From NCBI RefSeq assembly GCF_024498195.1, contig NZ_CP101824.1, forward strand, positions 3,782,001 to 3,846,000: DNA of 64,000 nucleotides, in the 5' to 3' direction. This DNA comes from Halovivax cerinus. Its GTDB lineage: Archaea; Halobacteriota; Halobacteria; Halobacteriales; Natrialbaceae. The notes beneath the pieces were generated by a model. That model did not search any database. It was not told the DNA's origin and saw nothing but the letters and a program-made list of their open reading frames with translations. Shown here in pieces: positions 34,102-42,237 of this stretch. The translations under genes were made by a program, and so were the position numbers. Numbering within the stretch: the first letter of the stretch is position 1; the number at the start of each line of letters is the position of its first letter.

Positions 34102-35295
34102 ATGGAGACCACCGAGGCGTTCACCGGACTGGAGTGTCGGGCCTGCGATCGGTTCTACGACCCACAGACGGGGACCCATCGCTGTGTGGAGTGTGGCGGC
34201 ATTCTCGATCCGACCTACGACTACGACGCGGTCGCGGTCGACCGGACGACGTTCGCCGACCGGCCGTTCGATTCGCTGTGGCGGTACGCCGAACTGCTCC
34301 CGTTCGAGCGCGACGTCGCGGTGACGATGGACGAGGGCGCGACGCCGACGGTCGAGTGCCCGACGTTGGCCGACGAACTCGGCGTTGGCGAGCTCGTCAT
34401 AAAAGACGAGGGACGCAATCCGACGGGCACGTTCAAGGATCGCGGTGCGACGGTGGCGGTCACGGCGGCCGTCCAGCACGGCGCGAGCGACGTCGTCCTG
34501 CCGTCGGCGGGCAACGCCGGACAGGCCGCCGCGGCCTACGCCGGTCGCGCCGGGCTCGACTCGCACGTCTACCTCCCATCACGGTCGAGTTTCACGACGA
34601 AGGCGATGGTGAACGTCCACGGGGGCGACCTGACAGTCAGCGGCGGCCGCATCGGTGACGCCGGCGCCGCCGCGGCCGACGGCATGGAAGAACACGACGA
34701 CTGGTACCCGCTGTCGTCGTTCGTCACACCGTACCGTCACGAAGGGAAGAAGACGATGCTGTACGAACTCGTAGAACAGCGCGAGTGGGACGTGCCGGAC
34801 GCGGTCGTCTACCCGACCGGTGGCGGCGTCGGGCTCGTCGGCATGTACAAGGCCGCCCGCGAGTGGGAAGCGCTCGGGCTGATCGACGAGATACCCTCGT
34901 TCTACGCCGCCCAGGCCACCGGGTGTGCGCCGATCGTCGAGGCGTTCGAGGACGGGCGCGAAGAACACGAGCCGATCGAGCATCCGGACACCATCTGCGG
35001 CGGTATCGAGATTCCTGACCCCGGCGCGAGCCGGTGGATTCTCTCGGCGCTTCGCGAGAGCGGTGGCGGCGCCGTCGCGACCGACGACGACGAGATCTTA
35101 GACGCCGCCGTCGCTGTCGCCCAACACGAGGGGGTCGAGATGGCGCCGACCGCGGCCGCAGCGGCGAGCGGCGCCTGGGCGCTCACTGAGGCAGGAGAGT
35201 TCGGCGACGAGGACACCGTCGCCATCGTCAACACCGGCGCCGGCACCAAGAACGCGGACGTGCTGCGAAGTCACCTCATGGGGCAGGGGATCTGA
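34102..35295 (+). CDS. Threonine synthase-like PLP-dependent enzyme
   Basis: A 397-residue fold-type II PLP enzyme. The N-terminus has a small zinc-ribbon-like part ('ECRACDRFYDPQTGTHRCVE' region, four Cys), as in many archaeal threonine synthases. 'NPTGTFKDRGATVAVTAA' carries the PLP lysine, 'LPSAGNAGQAAAAYAGRAG' the phosphate-side loop (family: S-S-G-N-x-x), 'VYPTGGGVGLVGMYKAAREW' the glycine-rich phosphate cup. Threonine synthase converts O-phosphohomoserine to threonine. 'SAGNAG' in place of 'SSGNAA' allows a different activity, so the exact reaction is inferred. It is a single gene and a complete protein. Confidence 0.8.
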   Translation: METTEAFTGLECRACDRFYDPQTGTHRCVECGGILDPTYDYDAVAVDRTTFADRPFDSLWRYAELLPFERDVAVTMDEGATPTVECPTLADELGVGELVIKDEGRNPTGTFKDRGATVAVTAAVQHGASDVVLPSAGNAGQAAAAYAGRAGLDSHVYLPSRSSFTTKAMVNVHGGDLTVSGGRIGDAGAAAADGMEEHDDWYPLSSFVTPYRHEGKKTMLYELVEQREWDVPDAVVYPTGGGVGLVGMYKAAREWEALGLIDEIPSFYAAQATGCAPIVEAFEDGREEHEPIEHPDTICGGIEIPDPGASRWILSALRESGGGAVATDDDEILDAAVAVAQHEGVEMAPTAAAAASGAWALTEAGEFGDEDTVAIVNTGAGTKNADVLRSHLMGQGI

Positions 35296-35413
35296 GCTCG
35301 GCGGGTCGCAGACGGCCCAAACCGCGGGACGGCCCTCGGCGATGACGTCGACGGCGTAGGCTGAGGGGCCACATCCGTGGATCGAATACACTCGCAAGTC
35401 GTCTCGACAGTCG

Positions 35414-36133
35414 TCAGGCGTCGGCCACGTCTGCTCCGTCTTCACTATCGGGGGCTCCGCCGTCACCGGGTGGGCTCTCCTCACCAGGTGGTCCCCCGTC
35501 GTCCGGTGGGCCACCCGAACTACCGTTTCCCGGGCCACCACCGGACCCGCGACTTCCGTTGCCCTGGCCGCGGTCAGTCGGATCGTCACGCAGACCCGGC
35601 GGGTTCACACCCGCGAGCCCCCGTGCGATCTCTGCGATCTCCGGCCCGCTCAACTCGGATGCGTTCGTTCGCAGGCGGTCGAGCCGCTCGGTATCGACAC
35701 CGACCGCACGCGCGTGGCGTTCCGTCTCTTCGATCGAGGTGTTGAACGAGTCGAGTCGAACCGCGAGGCGTGTGAGTTCGGCCCGGCGGGCCGGTTCCGA
35801 ACTCGATTCGTTCGATTCGAGCGACGCGGAGCGGTTTCGAAGGGTGTCGTACTCGGCCTCCAGCTCGGCGATCCGATCCCTGAGGGCGGCCTCCTTGTCG
35901 GGTGCGTTTTCGAGCGATTCATCGAATAGACCGCGGTCGATGCTGTCGTCGGTTGCAACAGTACTCGTTTGCATGAAATCCCCGATCTGTGCACCCATCG
36001 TCGACTCGTTCGCTGCGGCGTCGACGGCGGGCTCGGTTGGGGACGTGTCCTCTATCGCGACGACTCCCATCGAGGCCACCACCAGGCCGACACCGATTAC
36101 GACGGCGATACCCGTAATCCCGTACCCGTTCAT
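35414..36133 (-). CDS. Membrane-anchored coiled-coil protein with Gly/Pro-rich tail
   Basis: A 239-residue protein. The N-terminal helix 'YGITGIAVVIGVGLVVASMG' is a signal anchor, so most of it is outside the cell. Residues about 75-110 form a coiled coil ('DKEAALRDRIAELEAEYDTL'), followed by helices containing 'RLDRLRTNASELSGPEIAEI'. The last 65 residues are Gly/Pro/Ser/Asp-rich ('GSRGSGGGPGNGSSGGPPDD'), a disordered surface-exposed tail. Similar haloarchaeal proteins are known only as hypothetical. It could sense or tether envelope components, but no function is supported. Confidence 0.6.
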   Translation of the reverse strand: MNGYGITGIAVVIGVGLVVASMGVVAIEDTSPTEPAVDAAANESTMGAQIGDFMQTSTVATDDSIDRGLFDESLENAPDKEAALRDRIAELEAEYDTLRNRSASLESNESSSEPARRAELTRLAVRLDSFNTSIEETERHARAVGVDTERLDRLRTNASELSGPEIAEIARGLAGVNPPGLRDDPTDRGQGNGSRGSGGGPGNGSSGGPPDDGGPPGEESPPGDGGAPDSEDGADVADA

Positions 36134-36414
36134 CGAGCTACTCTAGCGGGGACGTCCATAAAAGGGTGAATCTTCGTTCGGAGCGTTCAGACCGTTCGAC
36201 CGACCGTTTACGCCCGTCGAACCCGTTTCAGTCGAGCGGTATTCGATATCCATCGCGCCTCTCCATACCCATCCGCAACGATCGACGGTTTCGCTGTCAC
36301 CAGTGCAATCGGCCCCGACGTCACCATCAGTCTCGGTGACGGGGGTCGTCACGCTGTCGTGGACCGACAGAGCGGTCTGAAAGCCCTCCACCTAAAGGTA
36401 CCGACACAACTGTT

Positions 36415-36840
36415 ATGAGTGATCGACCCTTGCTACCAAGTGGCATGTTCGAGCGGTTCTCGCAGAGCTATTACCTGGGTCGACTCTACGTGACCCCGAC
36501 CGAGACCGATCAGGTCACGATGGAACGAGCACAACACGAGCGGGTGAACGAACAGCTGTACGCCACCGGCGACGGCGTCGAACGGCTGGACACACCGCTC
36601 GTAATGAAACTAGACGCCCAGCACTTCCCGGTCCACGGCAGCTCGTCGATCCCGGCGAACACGCTCGCCGTTCCGGCTGACGTCCTCGAGAACACGGACA
36701 TCGAGAACCCGCCGACGGTGTCGTCGGTGTTCCTCGCCAGCCGCGAGCGGGCGCGGCAGTTACTCCAGTTCGCCGGCTGGAACCCCGACGAACCGCTATC
36801 GGGCACCGATGGCGAGATCGATCCCGCCGCAGGCATGTAA
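36415..36840 (+). CDS. Conserved haloarchaeal protein, possibly DUF5802
   Basis: A 141-residue soluble protein: 'MFERFSQSYYLGRLYVTPTE' begins the conserved part, then 'QHERVNEQLYATGDGVERLD', 'LVMKLDAQHFPVHGSSSIPA' and 'PPTVSSVFLASRERARQLLQ'. No membrane helix and no metal motif. I associate it with a small halobacterial family (DUF5802 from memory). The start at 36415 gives ten residues before the conserved block; the ATG at 36445 is an alternative. The 281 bases upstream contain nothing that I can support. Confidence 0.65.
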   Translation: MSDRPLLPSGMFERFSQSYYLGRLYVTPTETDQVTMERAQHERVNEQLYATGDGVERLDTPLVMKLDAQHFPVHGSSSIPANTLAVPADVLENTDIENPPTVSSVFLASRERARQLLQFAGWNPDEPLSGTDGEIDPAAGM

Positions 36841-36913
36841 CCGGTTCACTCGCGGTCTCTCCGTTCGGCACCCGTCGGAACCTAGAAGTGGCCACACCGC
36901 CCGGGTTCGATCG

Positions 36914-37834
36914 ATGTCGAAGCTCGACGAGTGGCTGGGCCGGGCCTCGCTCAGAGATCGGATCGACGAGCTCGAAACCGAGTGTGACCGGCTCCGCGAG
37001 CGATACGAAGCCGAGTCCGAACGGCGTCGCGACGCCGTCAGCGCGCGCCAGGATGCCGAAGAACGGGTCAATCGTCTCGAAGATCGGATCGCTCAACTGG
37101 AGGGTGCGCTCGAACGACGTGACGACGCGAGCGACGACCTGCGGTATCGCCGTCGAGAGCGGCTTCGGGGGAACCGACTGGAAGAGGTCGTATCCCGCCT
37201 CCAGTCGCTCCGCGCGGGCCCGGAGTCCGTTTTGACGGCGTCGGTCGAAGCGAACGGTGCTCCGGAGGCGGTGGCGTCGGCCCTCGACGATCGAGCGCGA
37301 CTCGCCGAGGAGGCCGCACCCTGTCTCGTCGTCGTCGACGACGCCGGCCTCGTCTCGATCGCACTCGACGGCCCGCTCGCCACCGACGTCGAGCCGACCT
37401 GGAGCGACCGCGTCGAACTCGATCCGGCACAGTTCCAGCCGACGGGCCCACACCTCCTGGCGCTCGCCAGAGCGGATCTCTTCGCGATCGGCCGATACGA
37501 TGGGACCGATCGCGTCCAGTACGCCGGGTTCGAGAGCGACGTCAAGGGCGCACACTCGAAAGGCGGGTTCTCGCAGGCACGGTTCGAACGAATTCGGGCG
37601 GAACAGATCGACGACCACGTCGCCCAGGCGACGGCGGCGATCGAGGACGTCCGCGACGAGGCCGCCGACCTGCCCCTCTACCTCGTCGGCCAGCGCGACG
37701 TACTCGACGACCTCGCCGACGAACTGGACCAGCGGCCCGACGCGATCGCGACCGTCGACGCCACCGGCGACCCGGAGAGCGCCCTCGAAGACGCACACCG
37801 GGCGTTCTGGACGACCGAGTTGCTCGGATTGTAG
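36914..37834 (+). CDS. Vms1-like release factor (VLRF1) peptidyl-tRNA hydrolase family protein
   Basis: A 306-residue protein. Residues about 10-75 are a coiled coil ('LRDRIDELETECDRLRERYE'). The rest is an eRF1-like domain with the VLRF1 hallmark 'GAHSKGGFSQARFERIRAEQ', including the Gln that in yeast Vms1/human ANKZF1 replaces the GGQ function when cleaving peptidyl-tRNA on stalled 60S subunits. 'LYLVGQRDVLDDLADEL' follows as in eRF1 domain 3-like folds. A role in ribosome quality control is inferred from the family. The ATG at 36914 is 73 bases after the previous stop; the longer frame is discarded because it overlaps that gene. Confidence 0.85.
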   Translation: MSKLDEWLGRASLRDRIDELETECDRLRERYEAESERRRDAVSARQDAEERVNRLEDRIAQLEGALERRDDASDDLRYRRRERLRGNRLEEVVSRLQSLRAGPESVLTASVEANGAPEAVASALDDRARLAEEAAPCLVVVDDAGLVSIALDGPLATDVEPTWSDRVELDPAQFQPTGPHLLALARADLFAIGRYDGTDRVQYAGFESDVKGAHSKGGFSQARFERIRAEQIDDHVAQATAAIEDVRDEAADLPLYLVGQRDVLDDLADELDQRPDAIATVDATGDPESALEDAHRAFWTTELLGL

Positions 37835-37966
37835 TTACTTTCCCGGTACGAAGTGGACGACAGCACTGCTGCGAGCGAGGGCGCATGGAACGGCGCCTAC
37901 GTCCTGTCGGGTGTCACAGCCCACCGCATCTCGAACGCCTAAGTACCGGGTCCACCATGTCCCAGT

Positions 37967-38983
37967 ATGCGCGTTGCACTCCTCGCCCACGAGCAGTTTC
38001 CCGACCGGGCCAAGACCGCCCAGGGAATTCTCCGGTACGCGGACTACGACGTGGTGGCCGTCCTCGATCGCGCCAGCGCGGGCGACCGCGTCGCCGAGCA
38101 CGTCACCGACGTCCAGGACGCCCCGATCGTCGCAGGGATGGACGACGTCGACGAGTCGATCGACGCCCTGGTGATCGGTATCGCCCCGATCGGCGGCGGC
38201 TTCGAGGAGTCCTGGCGGCCGGACGTCCGCGCCGCCCTCGAACGCGGCTGCGACGTCGTCTCCGGGCTCCACTACTTCCTCGCCGAAGACGAGGCGTTCG
38301 ACGCCCTCGCCGACGAGCACGGCGGCGAGATCTGGGACGTCAGGCAGCCGCCCGAAAACCTCACGGTCAGCGAGGGGGTCGCCGCGGACGTCGACGCCAA
38401 GATCGTCTGTACGGTCGGCACCGACTGCTCGGTGGGGAAGATGACGGCCACCATGGAACTCGTCGAGGCCGCTCGCGAGGCGGGCCACGACGCGGCCGTC
38501 ATCCCGACGGGTCAGACCGGTATCGTGGTCGAGGGCTGGGGCAATCCCGTCGATCGCGTGATCAGTGACTTCACCGCCGGCGCCGTCGAGCAGATGATCC
38601 TGGAGAAGGGCGACGACCACGACCTGCTCGTCGTCGAGGGCCAGGGAAGTATCGTCCACCCGGCCTACTCGGCTGTCACCTGCGGCATCCTCCACGGCGC
38701 GATGGCCGACCGGCTCGTCCTCTGTCACGAGGCCGGCCGCGAGCGGATCCACGGCTACGAGTCGTTCGCCCTCCAGCCGATCCCGACGTACGTGGACCTC
38801 TACGAGTCACTCGCTGCACCGGTGAACGAGGCCGAGGTGGTCGCGGGGATGCTCAACACGCGGAGCGTCGACGGCGACGACGCGGCCCGGGAGGCGATCG
38901 ACGCCTTCGCAAACGAGCTGGGCGGGCCCGCAACCGACCCCATCCGCTTCGACGCGGCCGAGGTCCTGGAGGCGATCGTATGA
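37967..38983 (+). CDS. dgcN: DUF1611 family protein, DgcN-like (D-glutamate N-acyltransferase)
   Basis: A 338-residue protein with an N-terminal Rossmann-like part and a P-loop domain: 'CTVGTDCSVGKMTATMELVE' (about residue 146) and 'DLLVVEGQGSIVHPAYSAVT' are the DUF1611 signatures. In a marine Pseudoalteromonas, DgcN acetylates D-glutamate and its neighbour DgcA epimerises the product to the L form, a route of D-glutamate use. Here the ATG of the epimerase overlaps this stop by four bases (38980-38983). A CTAAGTA element 25-31 bases before the ATG fits a leaderless start. The assignment rests on the gene pair; substrate not shown. Confidence 0.8.
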   Translation: MRVALLAHEQFPDRAKTAQGILRYADYDVVAVLDRASAGDRVAEHVTDVQDAPIVAGMDDVDESIDALVIGIAPIGGGFEESWRPDVRAALERGCDVVSGLHYFLAEDEAFDALADEHGGEIWDVRQPPENLTVSEGVAADVDAKIVCTVGTDCSVGKMTATMELVEAAREAGHDAAVIPTGQTGIVVEGWGNPVDRVISDFTAGAVEQMILEKGDDHDLLVVEGQGSIVHPAYSAVTCGILHGAMADRLVLCHEAGRERIHGYESFALQPIPTYVDLYESLAAPVNEAEVVAGMLNTRSVDGDDAAREAIDAFANELGGPATDPIRFDAAEVLEAIV

Positions 38984-40020
38984 GCCTCGAGACGAGTTTC
39001 GAACGGGTCTCGCTGCCCCTCGAGTTTCCCTTTACCATCACGCGAGGGACGCAGACGGCGGCCGAGAACGTGATCGTCCGGGTCGAGGACGACGAGGGGC
39101 GCGTCGGGATCGGCGGCGCCGCGCCGTCGTCACACTACGGCGAAACGGCGGCGACCGTCGAGGCCGTACTTCCCTCGCTGCTCGCGGTCGTCGAAGACGT
39201 TGGCGACCCCCACCAACTCGGCCGGATCGAGCGCCGGATGCGCGCGGAGATCGAAGACAACCCGGCTGCCCGGTGTTCGGTGAGTATCGCCCTGCACGAC
39301 CTCGTCGGAAAGCGCCTCGACGTCCCGCTGTATCGCTACTGGGGACTCGATCCGACCGAGACCGTCACCTCATCCTACACCATCGGTATCGACGACACCG
39401 AGCGGATGCGCGAGAAGACAGAGATCGCGCTCGATCGCGGCCACGACACGCTGAAGGTCAAACTCGGGACCGACAGAGACGTCGAGATCGTCGAGACCAT
39501 CCGCGACGTCGCGCCCGACGTCCGCCTCTACGTCGACGCGAACGAGGCCTGGACGCCGAAGGAGGCCGTCCGCACGATCGAACGGCTCGCCGCCTACGAT
39601 CTGGCGTTCGTCGAACAACCCGTGCCTGCCGAGAACCCGGAGGGCCTTCGATACGTCTCCGAACACAGCCCACTCCCGATCGCGGCCGACGAGTCGCTCA
39701 TCACGGCCGACGACGTCCCCCGGGTCGCCGATCGCTGCGACGTCGCGAACCTGAAGCTAATGAAGTGCGGCGGCCTCCGGGAGGCGAAGCGAATCGTCCA
39801 CGCCGCCCGCGCCCACGGGCTCCAGGTGATGTGCGGGTGCATGACCGAGTCGAACGCCTCGATCGCCGCGGCCTGTCACTTCGCGCCGCTGCTCGACTAC
39901 GCCGACCTGGACGGCTCGCTCCTGCTCGACGACGATCCCTACGACGGCGTCCCGCTGCCCGGTGGTCGGATCGACCTCGAAGCGATGGATCGACCGGGGA
40001 CCGGCGTCGGGACGCAGTAG
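38980..40020 (+). CDS. dgcA: Enolase-superfamily epimerase, DgcA-like
   Basis: A 346-residue enzyme of the dipeptide epimerase/muconate lactonizing group. Catalytic residues are all present: 'TLKVKLGTD' (K-x-K), 'LYVDANEAW' (metal Asp), 'AFVEQPVPAEN' (Glu), 'PIAADESLITADD' (Asp), and 'ANLKLMKCGG' (second Lys). 'VTSSYTIGID' and 'PLYRYWGL' are typical of Ala-Glu epimerase relatives. It is coupled to the DgcN-like gene. Together they should convert D-glutamate through an N-acyl intermediate to the L form; a dipeptide epimerase is the alternative. Confidence 0.85.
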   Translation: MSLETSFERVSLPLEFPFTITRGTQTAAENVIVRVEDDEGRVGIGGAAPSSHYGETAATVEAVLPSLLAVVEDVGDPHQLGRIERRMRAEIEDNPAARCSVSIALHDLVGKRLDVPLYRYWGLDPTETVTSSYTIGIDDTERMREKTEIALDRGHDTLKVKLGTDRDVEIVETIRDVAPDVRLYVDANEAWTPKEAVRTIERLAAYDLAFVEQPVPAENPEGLRYVSEHSPLPIAADESLITADDVPRVADRCDVANLKLMKCGGLREAKRIVHAARAHGLQVMCGCMTESNASIAAACHFAPLLDYADLDGSLLLDDDPYDGVPLPGGRIDLEAMDRPGTGVGTQ

Positions 40021-40061
40021 GCCAGTTTCGGCGTCGATCTTCCAACTGCGACCGCGCACTG

Positions 40062-40225
40062 GGACACCACACCGTGCCACCAAGTTCGACACGGCACGAT
40101 GACACCGCAGAGCGACACCACACAGTACCACCACGTGCGACACCGCACCGTGCCACCACAGTACGACATCGTCGCGCGACACCGCACCGTGCCACCACAG
40201 TACGACATCGTCGCGCGACACCGCA
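40062..40225. repeat. 39-base tandem repeats before the gene at 40259
   Basis: Two perfect copies of a 39-base unit that begins GCGACACCGCACCGTGCCAC lie at 40137-40175 and 40176-40214, and the first 11 bases recur at 40215-40225. Degenerate related blocks (CACCACACCGTGCCACCA and similar) reach back to about 40062. The array runs straight into the TATA element (TTTTATG, 40226-40232) of the next gene. Confidence 0.85.
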
Positions 40226-40258
40226 TTTTATGCCGACGCAGGCGGAACCTGGTCGCTG

Positions 40259-40501
40259 ATGAGTGATCTCACAGCCGACCTGCGATCTGCCTACGAAGCC
40301 GCCGGCTACGACGTCAGCGAGGTAACCACGAACCGCGACCTCGTCAGGATCGTCCTCGCCGAGGACGCGGGCGCCGAGGCGGTTCGGTCGATCGTCACGA
40401 AGACACTCGACGAGGAACCACGGTTCGGCGTCGACGTCGCCACGGAGTCCGTCGACGGCCAGGACGGCGTGTCGACGGTCGTCTCGTTCCGGGACCGGTA
40501 G
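40259..40501 (+). CDS. Small conserved haloarchaeal protein
   Basis: An 80-residue acidic protein with a ferredoxin-like alpha/beta rhythm: 'LRSAYEAAGYDVSEVTTNRD', 'VRIVLAEDAGAEAVRSIVTK' and 'STVVSFRDR'. No metal ligands and no membrane helix. The ATG lies 28-33 bases after a TTTTATG box, giving a leaderless transcript. The promoter is immediately preceded by the 39-base repeats. Function unknown. Confidence 0.65.
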   Translation: MSDLTADLRSAYEAAGYDVSEVTTNRDLVRIVLAEDAGAEAVRSIVTKTLDEEPRFGVDVATESVDGQDGVSTVVSFRDR

Positions 40502-40516
40502 GGCGTCGTCCGCCGA

Positions 40517-41515
40517 TCAGTTGGTCTGTTCCGACTCGCGAAGGATGAACGGCCCCATCGCGAGTGTTCGCTTGGCGACCGTGACGATGCGAACGATGAA
40601 CGTGATGAAGATGACGAACGGCGAAACCCCGACCACGACGCCGGCGCTGACGACCCAGACCAGGTGGGAAATGCCAAGCGTCGATCCGACGAACGTGCCC
40701 GCGTCGACGTACATGATGAACATCGCCATCACCGCAAGCGCCGGAATCGAGGCGTACAACAGCGCGCGCGAGAGGTTGATCAACTCCCACTGGAAGTAAA
40801 GCGTCTTGAAGTGCTCGCGAGTCGGCCCGAAGAACGTCAACAGGTCGACGGCGGCATCGATTTCGGCGTCGACGTCGTCGGGCAGTTCGTGTTCGTCACG
40901 GAGCGACCGCCCCTGGTGGATCAGCCGCGAGTACTCGAAGTGCATCATCACCCAGATGACGTCGAACGTGCCGAACTGTGCGGAGTCTAACATTTCGTGT
41001 ACCTGGTCGGCCACGTCGCGCAGCGTCGTCGCGTAGGCGTCGATGTCGTCACGGGCGTCCGCATCCGCGCTCGAACCAACCGCCTGAAGCGTCTCGGCCT
41101 GATCGCTGATCCCGGCGAGGAGTTCCCTGACGAAGACCGACGGCTCCGGTTCGGTGATGGCGATCCCGATCGCCTCCTCGACGTCCCGCTGAAACGTCAT
41201 CGCCGCGTCCATCCGGTCGCGCTGATCGCCGACCGCGCCGAGTTCCTGCGAGAGGACCAGCTGATTGATCGTGACGACGATGGACGTGCCGGTGATGATC
41301 GCCCCGATAAACGCGGTGAAGAAGTAACCCATCCCACCCTGGGCCTCGTTGATCTGCCGGAGCGGCGTGACGCCGAGGCGACTCGTCAGCACGAGTGCCG
41401 CGTAGACGAGGAGGAGAATTACGGCCGAGAGGAGCCAGCGATTCATCCGAAGCAACAGGTACTCTCTGAGCGCGCGCAGGCGGCCGCCGTTCCGATCCTC
41501 AGCAGTCGAGACCAT
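40517..41515 (-). CDS. Haloarchaeal membrane protein with four helices (paralogue of 42238-43329)
   Basis: A 332-residue protein with two N-terminal helices ('LLSAVILLLVYAALVLTSRL' and 'FFTAFIGAIITGTSIVVTIN'), a soluble central region of about 150 residues and two C-terminal helices ('LLYASIPALAVMAMFIMYV' and 'WVVSAGVVVGVSPFVIFITF'). The marks 'VVTINQLVLSQELG' after helix 2 and 'REHFKTLYFQWEL' before helix 3 recur in the protein at 42238-43329 ('VVSINQLILSREFV', 'REHFKTTYLQREL'). The layout resembles a channel or its regulator. It is third in a minus-strand cluster with an HPP protein. Function unknown. Confidence 0.7.
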   Translation of the reverse strand: MVSTAEDRNGGRLRALREYLLLRMNRWLLSAVILLLVYAALVLTSRLGVTPLRQINEAQGGMGYFFTAFIGAIITGTSIVVTINQLVLSQELGAVGDQRDRMDAAMTFQRDVEEAIGIAITEPEPSVFVRELLAGISDQAETLQAVGSSADADARDDIDAYATTLRDVADQVHEMLDSAQFGTFDVIWVMMHFEYSRLIHQGRSLRDEHELPDDVDAEIDAAVDLLTFFGPTREHFKTLYFQWELINLSRALLYASIPALAVMAMFIMYVDAGTFVGSTLGISHLVWVVSAGVVVGVSPFVIFITFIVRIVTVAKRTLAMGPFILRESEQTN

Positions 41516-41658
41516 GGTCAGTACGAGGATACCGGCGTGCCGGCCGGTCCCCTCTGGATACGACGGCTACGATCAAAATACCCGGACCCGACGTGCGTGG
41601 CACCGTACTCACCGTCGTATGCGCCACTGGCCATATCACCAACAAAACATCCACACAC

Positions 41659-42183
41659 CTACCGTGGATCCGTCGGTTCGACTCCGTAGCGCTCTTGCAC
41701 TCGTTCGACGACAACCTCGTGGAAGGCGACGAGGATCGCGACCGAGACGACGATGACGACGACCGAGATCGGCGACGACATGAGCCCCAGGGCGACGATG
41801 AGCGTCGTCGCGCAGGCGGCCGGATGGTTGGTATTCGACCAGAGCATGCCGATCGTCGTCAGTACCATCGCGACGAGCCCCGAGAGGACCAGCCGCCCCA
41901 CGGCTGGTGAGAACGGCGTCCCCGCTTCGAACGCGTCCACTGAGACGAGGCCATCGGCGATGACGACGTACGTGGCCAGGCCGGCGACCGCCGCGATGGC
42001 GTGACCCCCGACGACGTGATAGGCACCCTCCGCTCGCGGGTTCTCGCCCGTCGCGAGCAGGTAGGCCGACGGACCCAGACTCGGAAAGAGGATCGGCTGC
42101 CCGGTCACCCATGCCAGTCCGCCGAGCATCGTGAAGTGTAGCGCGACGTTGATTCCCGCGCTGACGTCGTCTCTGAGCCCCAT
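41659..42183 (-). CDS. HPP family integral membrane protein
   Basis: A 174-residue four-helix protein starting at the ATG at 42183. The HPP family features are present: 'GQPILFPSLGPSAYLLATG' (family: P-x-x-A-P-x-G-A/P-S) and, in the fourth helix region, 'SNTNHPAACATTLIVALG' (family: H-P-P-A-x-A). Plant and cyanobacterial HPP proteins move nitrite into plastids; the archaeal substrate is unknown. It lies 54 bases after the paralogue-type membrane gene at 42238-43329 and is followed by the other paralogue, so the three are probably one operon. Confidence 0.85.
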   Translation of the reverse strand: MGLRDDVSAGINVALHFTMLGGLAWVTGQPILFPSLGPSAYLLATGENPRAEGAYHVVGGHAIAAVAGLATYVVIADGLVSVDAFEAGTPFSPAVGRLVLSGLVAMVLTTIGMLWSNTNHPAACATTLIVALGLMSSPISVVVIVVSVAILVAFHEVVVERVQERYGVEPTDPR

Positions 42184-42237
42184 CCGGCGCGTCGACGACA
42201 CGCGACAGGAAAAGTAGGGAGTGGGTACGCACCGCAC

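Noticed and set aside
36134-36414. Possible small gene in the gap before 36415
   Set aside because: No frame with a promoter, domain or hydrophobic pattern was found.
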